NCBI GenBank assembly: GCA_040779335.1
Contig: JBFONV010000002.1
Coordinates: 124,001 to 188,000, forward strand
From: JBFONV01 sp040779335
Lineage (GTDB): Bacteria > Pseudomonadota > Gammaproteobacteria > Enterobacterales > Alteromonadaceae
DNA length: 64,000 nt
Direction of reading: 5' to 3'
In this document: piece by piece, positions 60,941 to 64,000 of the stretch
Layout of the letters: each line of letters opens with the position of its first letter
Position numbering within the stretch: the first letter of the stretch is position 1
Made by a program: the position numbers and the translations under genes
Notes under the pieces: generated by a model
Told to the model about the DNA's origin: nothing
The model's input: the letters and a program-made list of their open reading frames with translations, nothing else
Database searches by the model: none

Positions 60941-62302
60941 ATGGCCAAAGCAAAAACTGCCTATGTATGTACAGACTGTGGAGCTGAGTATTCACGCTGG
61001 CTAGGGCAATGTAACGAATGTAAAGCATGGAATACTATTTCTGAATTTAGGCAAACCAAAATCCCTGCTCGAGACGGAAATTTTTCTGGTTATGCCGGCA
61101 TGGCTGAGGCAAAAGTTCAAACTCTTGACGCTATAGATTTAACTGATTTACCGAGGTTCTCCTCTGGTTTTGCTGAGTTTGATCGCGTATTAGGTGGCGG
61201 AATAGTCCCTGGCAGTGCAATTTTAATTGGTGGTGAACCTGGCGCAGGCAAAAGTACTCTATTGTTACAAACCATGTGTACCTTGGCAGCGGCAATGCCC
61301 GCGCTCTACGTTACTGGTGAAGAATCATTGCAACAAGTGGCCATGCGCGCGAAACGACTATCACTGGCAACCGATAGTTTAAAAATGCTATCCGAGACCA
61401 GTGTCGAAAATATTTGCCATATTGCTCAAAAAGAAAAGCCTAAATTAATGGTTATAGACTCTATCCAAGTCATGCATATGGCCGATATTCAATCAGCTCC
61501 TGGTAGTGTTTCACAAGTGCGCGAGGCTGCGGCCTATTTAACGCGTTTTGCCAAACAACACCATGTTGCTATGCTCATTGTTGGTCATGTTACTAAAGAC
61601 GGTTCTTTGGCTGGTCCTAAAGTATTAGAGCACTGTATTGATTGTTCTATCATGCTTGAAGGAAGTACCGACTCTAGATATCGGACTTTACGGGGCAACA
61701 AGAACCGTTTTGGCGCAGTCAATGAACTTGGGGTTTTTGCCATGACGGGCGGTGGGCTAAAAGAGGTTAAAAATCCATCAGCGATTTTCCTTACCCGCAG
61801 TGAAGAGCAAACGCCTGGCAGTATAGTCATGGTGTTATGGGAAGGCACCCGTCCTTTATTGGTCGAAATTCAAGCATTAGTCGACCATTCGGCGTTAGGT
61901 AACCCAAGGAGAGTTGCCGTTGGCGCAGATCAAAATCGTTTATCTATGTTACTGGCAATTTTGCACCGTCATGGCGGATTACAACTTAACGATCAAGACG
62001 TTTTTGTTAATGTTGTCGGTGGGGTAAAGGTATCTGAAACCAGTATCGACTTAGCCTTGGTTTTATCCTTAGTGTCTAGCTTTCGCGACCAAGCACTGCC
62101 ACAAGACTTAGTAGTATTTGGCGAAATAGGCCTATCAGGTGAAATCCGCCCTGTCCCCAGTGGTCAAGAACGCATAAATGAAGCGGCCAAACACGGATTT
62201 AAACGTGCCATCGTTCCCTTTAATAATATGCCTAAAGAGCCCATCGCTGGCATGGAGGTAATTGGCGTTAAAAAATTGAGCGAGGCACTAGAGGTTATTT
62301 AA
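60941..62302 (+). CDS. radA: DNA repair protein RadA
   Basis: The 453-residue RecA-like protein has a zinc finger with Cys10, Cys13, Cys24 and Cys27, a Walker A GGEPGAGKST near residue 96, the RadA motif KNRFG in RGNKNRFGAVNELGVFAM (about 245-262), and a C-terminal Lon-like domain (HRHGGLQLNDQDVFVNVVGG...). RadA acts as a DnaB-type helicase in branch migration during recombination. It lies in the serB/PilZ/radA neighbourhood. Confidence 0.97.
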   Translation: MAKAKTAYVCTDCGAEYSRWLGQCNECKAWNTISEFRQTKIPARDGNFSGYAGMAEAKVQTLDAIDLTDLPRFSSGFAEFDRVLGGGIVPGSAILIGGEPGAGKSTLLLQTMCTLAAAMPALYVTGEESLQQVAMRAKRLSLATDSLKMLSETSVENICHIAQKEKPKLMVIDSIQVMHMADIQSAPGSVSQVREAAAYLTRFAKQHHVAMLIVGHVTKDGSLAGPKVLEHCIDCSIMLEGSTDSRYRTLRGNKNRFGAVNELGVFAMTGGGLKEVKNPSAIFLTRSEEQTPGSIVMVLWEGTRPLLVEIQALVDHSALGNPRRVAVGADQNRLSMLLAILHRHGGLQLNDQDVFVNVVGGVKVSETSIDLALVLSLVSSFRDQALPQDLVVFGEIGLSGEIRPVPSGQERINEAAKHGFKRAIVPFNNMPKEPIAGMEVIGVKKLSEALEVI

Positions 62303-62333
62303 TATTCAACCGTTCGATTAACCGATGAAAAAA

Positions 62334-62367
62334 TTAGTGCTCAAAGCTAGGCTGTATTGAGCACTAA
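62334..62367. terminator. Stem-loop between radA and the convergent binding-protein gene
   Basis: TTAGTGCTCAA (62334-62344) and TTGAGCACTAA (62357-62367) form a perfect 11-bp stem around a 12-base loop, 31 bp after the radA stop. T-runs are weak. Confidence 0.6.
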
Positions 62368-62485
62368 CATTGTTAGCACCTACCTACTTCACTCAAAAAA
62401 ACTACTTATATTCATGTAGTAATACAACTGGTTAACTGTGATATTGGTTATAAGTTATGGCGATAATTTGACTGGTGCAGTTTAA

Positions 62486-63259
62486 TTAATGTGGTGCTTT
62501 ATATTTATCAATAAACTTTTGTATACCGCCTTGCTCTTTTAATAATTGCAACTGCTGGTGAAATTTCTTAACAAGCTCAGGAGAGGTCTGCAGATTTATG
62601 GCTAAAAAGTTACCTTCAAGCTTAAGTAGCGGTAATTCAAGCGCTTCTGTCACGGTAGAAGTAGAATAACCAGCATCTTTAACCTGATAAGGCAAGGTTA
62701 ATTCAGAGCCGATAATAAGATCGAGTTTCCCCATAAAAAACAGGTTGATATCCTCATGTTTGCTGGAAACCTCAAGCAAGTTTAGTTTTTTGGTAAAACC
62801 ATTTTCCAGTAACATCTTTTCATAAATGTCACTACGCTGAATACCAACAGTATAGTTTAGTGCCTTGGTCATTGATGTTAACTGAATGTCGTCACGTGCT
62901 TTAAGCTTATAAAAAAACGCTTTTGAAAACGCTAACGGCCCAACCCATTGAAATGAACGCTCCCTCGCTTTATTGCGCGATGTAGAGATGACCGCACTAT
63001 TGGCGTTTTGTTGTGCGAGTTTAAATGCTCGGGTCCAAGGCAATAATTCAAATTGACAGCTAATGCCCGATTTATCACACAAATATTGGACTAGTTCAAC
63101 ATTGATGCCCATCACTTTACCATCAACTAGGTAATTATAAGGAGGAAAATGCTCAGTATAGATTGTTAATGACGGTTGCTTACTCTGGGCATAGCTATTG
63201 GCGATAAAACAACCACAAAGTAAAATAAATGTGCTAATAACTGTTTTAACAAACGCCAT
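62486..63259 (-). CDS. Periplasmic substrate-binding protein, SBP_bac_3 type, orphan
   Basis: The 257-residue protein has a signal peptide (MAFVKTVISTFILLCGCFIANSYA) and the SBP_bac_3 features YTEHFPPYNYLVDGKVMGINVELVQYLC, LLPWTRAFKLAQQN, and GGIQKFIDKY at the C-terminus. Aromatic and acidic residues suggest an amino-acid-type ligand. There is no permease or ATPase nearby. An 8-bp tandem repeat lies in its upstream region (63276-63306). Confidence 0.82.
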   Translation of the reverse strand: MAFVKTVISTFILLCGCFIANSYAQSKQPSLTIYTEHFPPYNYLVDGKVMGINVELVQYLCDKSGISCQFELLPWTRAFKLAQQNANSAVISTSRNKARERSFQWVGPLAFSKAFFYKLKARDDIQLTSMTKALNYTVGIQRSDIYEKMLLENGFTKKLNLLEVSSKHEDINLFFMGKLDLIIGSELTLPYQVKDAGYSTSTVTEALELPLLKLEGNFLAINLQTSPELVKKFHQQLQLLKEQGGIQKFIDKYKAPH

Positions 63260-63275
63260 TAATGCCTCAAAGAAT

Positions 63276-63306
63276 TAAAGTTGTAAAGTTGTAAAGTTGT
63301 AAAGTG
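63276..63306. repeat. Short tandem repeat (TAAAGTTG x3 plus partial)
   Basis: TAAAGTTG at 63276-63283, 63284-63291 and 63292-63299, then TAAAGTG, directly upstream of the orphan binding-protein gene (start 63259). The unit length of 8 is prone to slippage. Confidence 0.85.
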
Positions 63307-63421
63307 TAATATAGCAAGCTGAAAAACAAGAATAGTGATATAAATCAGCGCTTACCCTAAATAAACACGGCAATCGCGGATGAAAAACATCCGCTACATT
63401 CTATGCTCATTAAAGTTTTGA

Positions 63422-64000
63422 TTATTCTGGCTCATAATCTAAGTTCGCAGACAACCATCTTTCCGCGCTCTCTACGGTCATATCTTTACGCTGGGCATAG
63501 TCTAGTACCTGATCTTTCGCTACTTTAGCCACCGCAAAATATTTAGCCTGAGGATGCGCGAAATACCAGCCACTTACCGCTGCACCAGGATGCATGGCAT
63601 AACTTGACGTTAGCTCCATACCTATGTTTTCTTTAACATTAAGTAATTGCCATAAAAGCCCTTTTTCAGTGTGCTCAGGGCAAGCAGGATAGCCCGGCGC
63701 AGGTCTAATTCCTTGATATTGTTCTCTGATCAAAGCCTCGTTATCAAATTGTTCTTGTGGCGCATATCCCCAGTATTCTTTGCGGATTTTTTCATGTAAA
63801 TATTCGGCGCTAGCTTCTGCTAACCTATCAGCAATCGCTTTAAGTAAGATACTATTATAGTCATCATGTGCTTTATTATGCTCAGCAACCAGCTCATCAA
63901 CACCAAAGCCCGCAGATACCGCAAAAGCCCCGACATAATCATTAATACCGGAATTTTTTTCCGCGACATAATCCGATAAACAACGATTAAACTGCCCAGC
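63422..64000 (-). CDS. metH: Cobalamin-dependent methionine synthase, C-terminal activation domain (partial)
   Basis: The frame is open from the window edge to the stop at 63422 (193 codons) and carries the AdoMet-binding activation domain of MetH: RPAPGYPACPEHTEK, ELTSSYAMHPGAAVSGWYFAHP and a terminal SAERWLSANLDYEPE. The preceding segment reads AVSAGFGVDELVAEHNKAHDD and the start lies beyond the window. The domain binds AdoMet to reductively reactivate the cobalamin of the enzyme, which makes methionine from homocysteine and methyl-tetrahydrofolate. Confidence 0.95.
   Translation of the reverse strand, partial: AGQFNRCLSDYVAEKNSGINDYVGAFAVSAGFGVDELVAEHNKAHDDYNSILLKAIADRLAEASAEYLHEKIRKEYWGYAPQEQFDNEALIREQYQGIRPAPGYPACPEHTEKGLLWQLLNVKENIGMELTSSYAMHPGAAVSGWYFAHPQAKYFAVAKVAKDQVLDYAQRKDMTVESAERWLSANLDYEPE

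Overview
The window reads as a chromosome segment of a marine gammaproteobacterium of the order Alteromonadales, most likely Colwelliaceae (Colwellia or Thalassotalea type). This is inferred from AT-rich DNA, the gene orders suhB/trmJ/cysE/iscRSUA-hscBA-fdx, queA-tgt-yajC-secD-secF, holD-rimI and smp(ytjB)/serB/PilZ/radA, and the many surface, c-di-GMP and HD-type signalling genes. No search was run; family names come from motifs seen in the translations.

Layout. 1-16 kb is accessory: the start of an ABC ATPase, an AbgT transporter, an apparent right-to-left operon (small secreted protein, sulfotransferase, 2748-residue repeat-rich surface protein with a DUF4347 head and a GlyGly-CTERM tail), a decayed gene, and a lipoprotein esterase divergent from a membrane-bound winged-helix/beta-propeller regulator. 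16.6-19.2 kb holds three tandem phage-collar-domain genes with a GNAT gene and a DUF6916-like gene, without any other phage gene. 19.7-22.9 kb is a tight operon of a propeller lipoprotein, an MbnH-like di-heme protein and an MbnP-like protein. 23-24.3 kb is a PAS-PAS-GGDEF cyclase. This accessory block (16.4-24.9 kb) is bracketed by direct repeats of the 3' end and terminator of fdx, suggesting an insertion or duplication scar.

24.9-33.2 kb is core: fdx-hscA-hscB-iscA-iscU-iscS-iscR with three candidate type 1 IscR sites at the promoter, then cysE, trmJ and divergent suhB. 33.6-40.7 kb is mixed: a DUF3718-like protein, an M28 peptidase with an altered metal ligand, cobA, a GntR/membrane-protein pair, ltaE and an HD-GYP protein. 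40.8-64 kb is mostly housekeeping: secF-secD-yajC-tgt-queA, aceK, tRNA-Trp, holD-rimI, prfC, argS, an HDOD protein with a degenerate receiver, a TatD nuclease, ytjB, serB, a PilZ protein, radA, two orphan periplasmic binding proteins, and the 3' end of metH.

Working together: the isc operon makes Fe-S clusters under IscR feedback, with cysE supplying the cysteine pathway that feeds IscS. The queA-tgt-sec cluster covers queuosine tRNA modification and protein export. The c-di-GMP cyclase, HD-GYP protein and PilZ protein suggest second-messenger control of surface behaviour, which may include the giant adhesin. The two strongest leads for new biology are the sulfotransferase/giant-protein operon and the collar-domain/GNAT/DUF6916 cluster; neither has a function that can be read from sequence alone.
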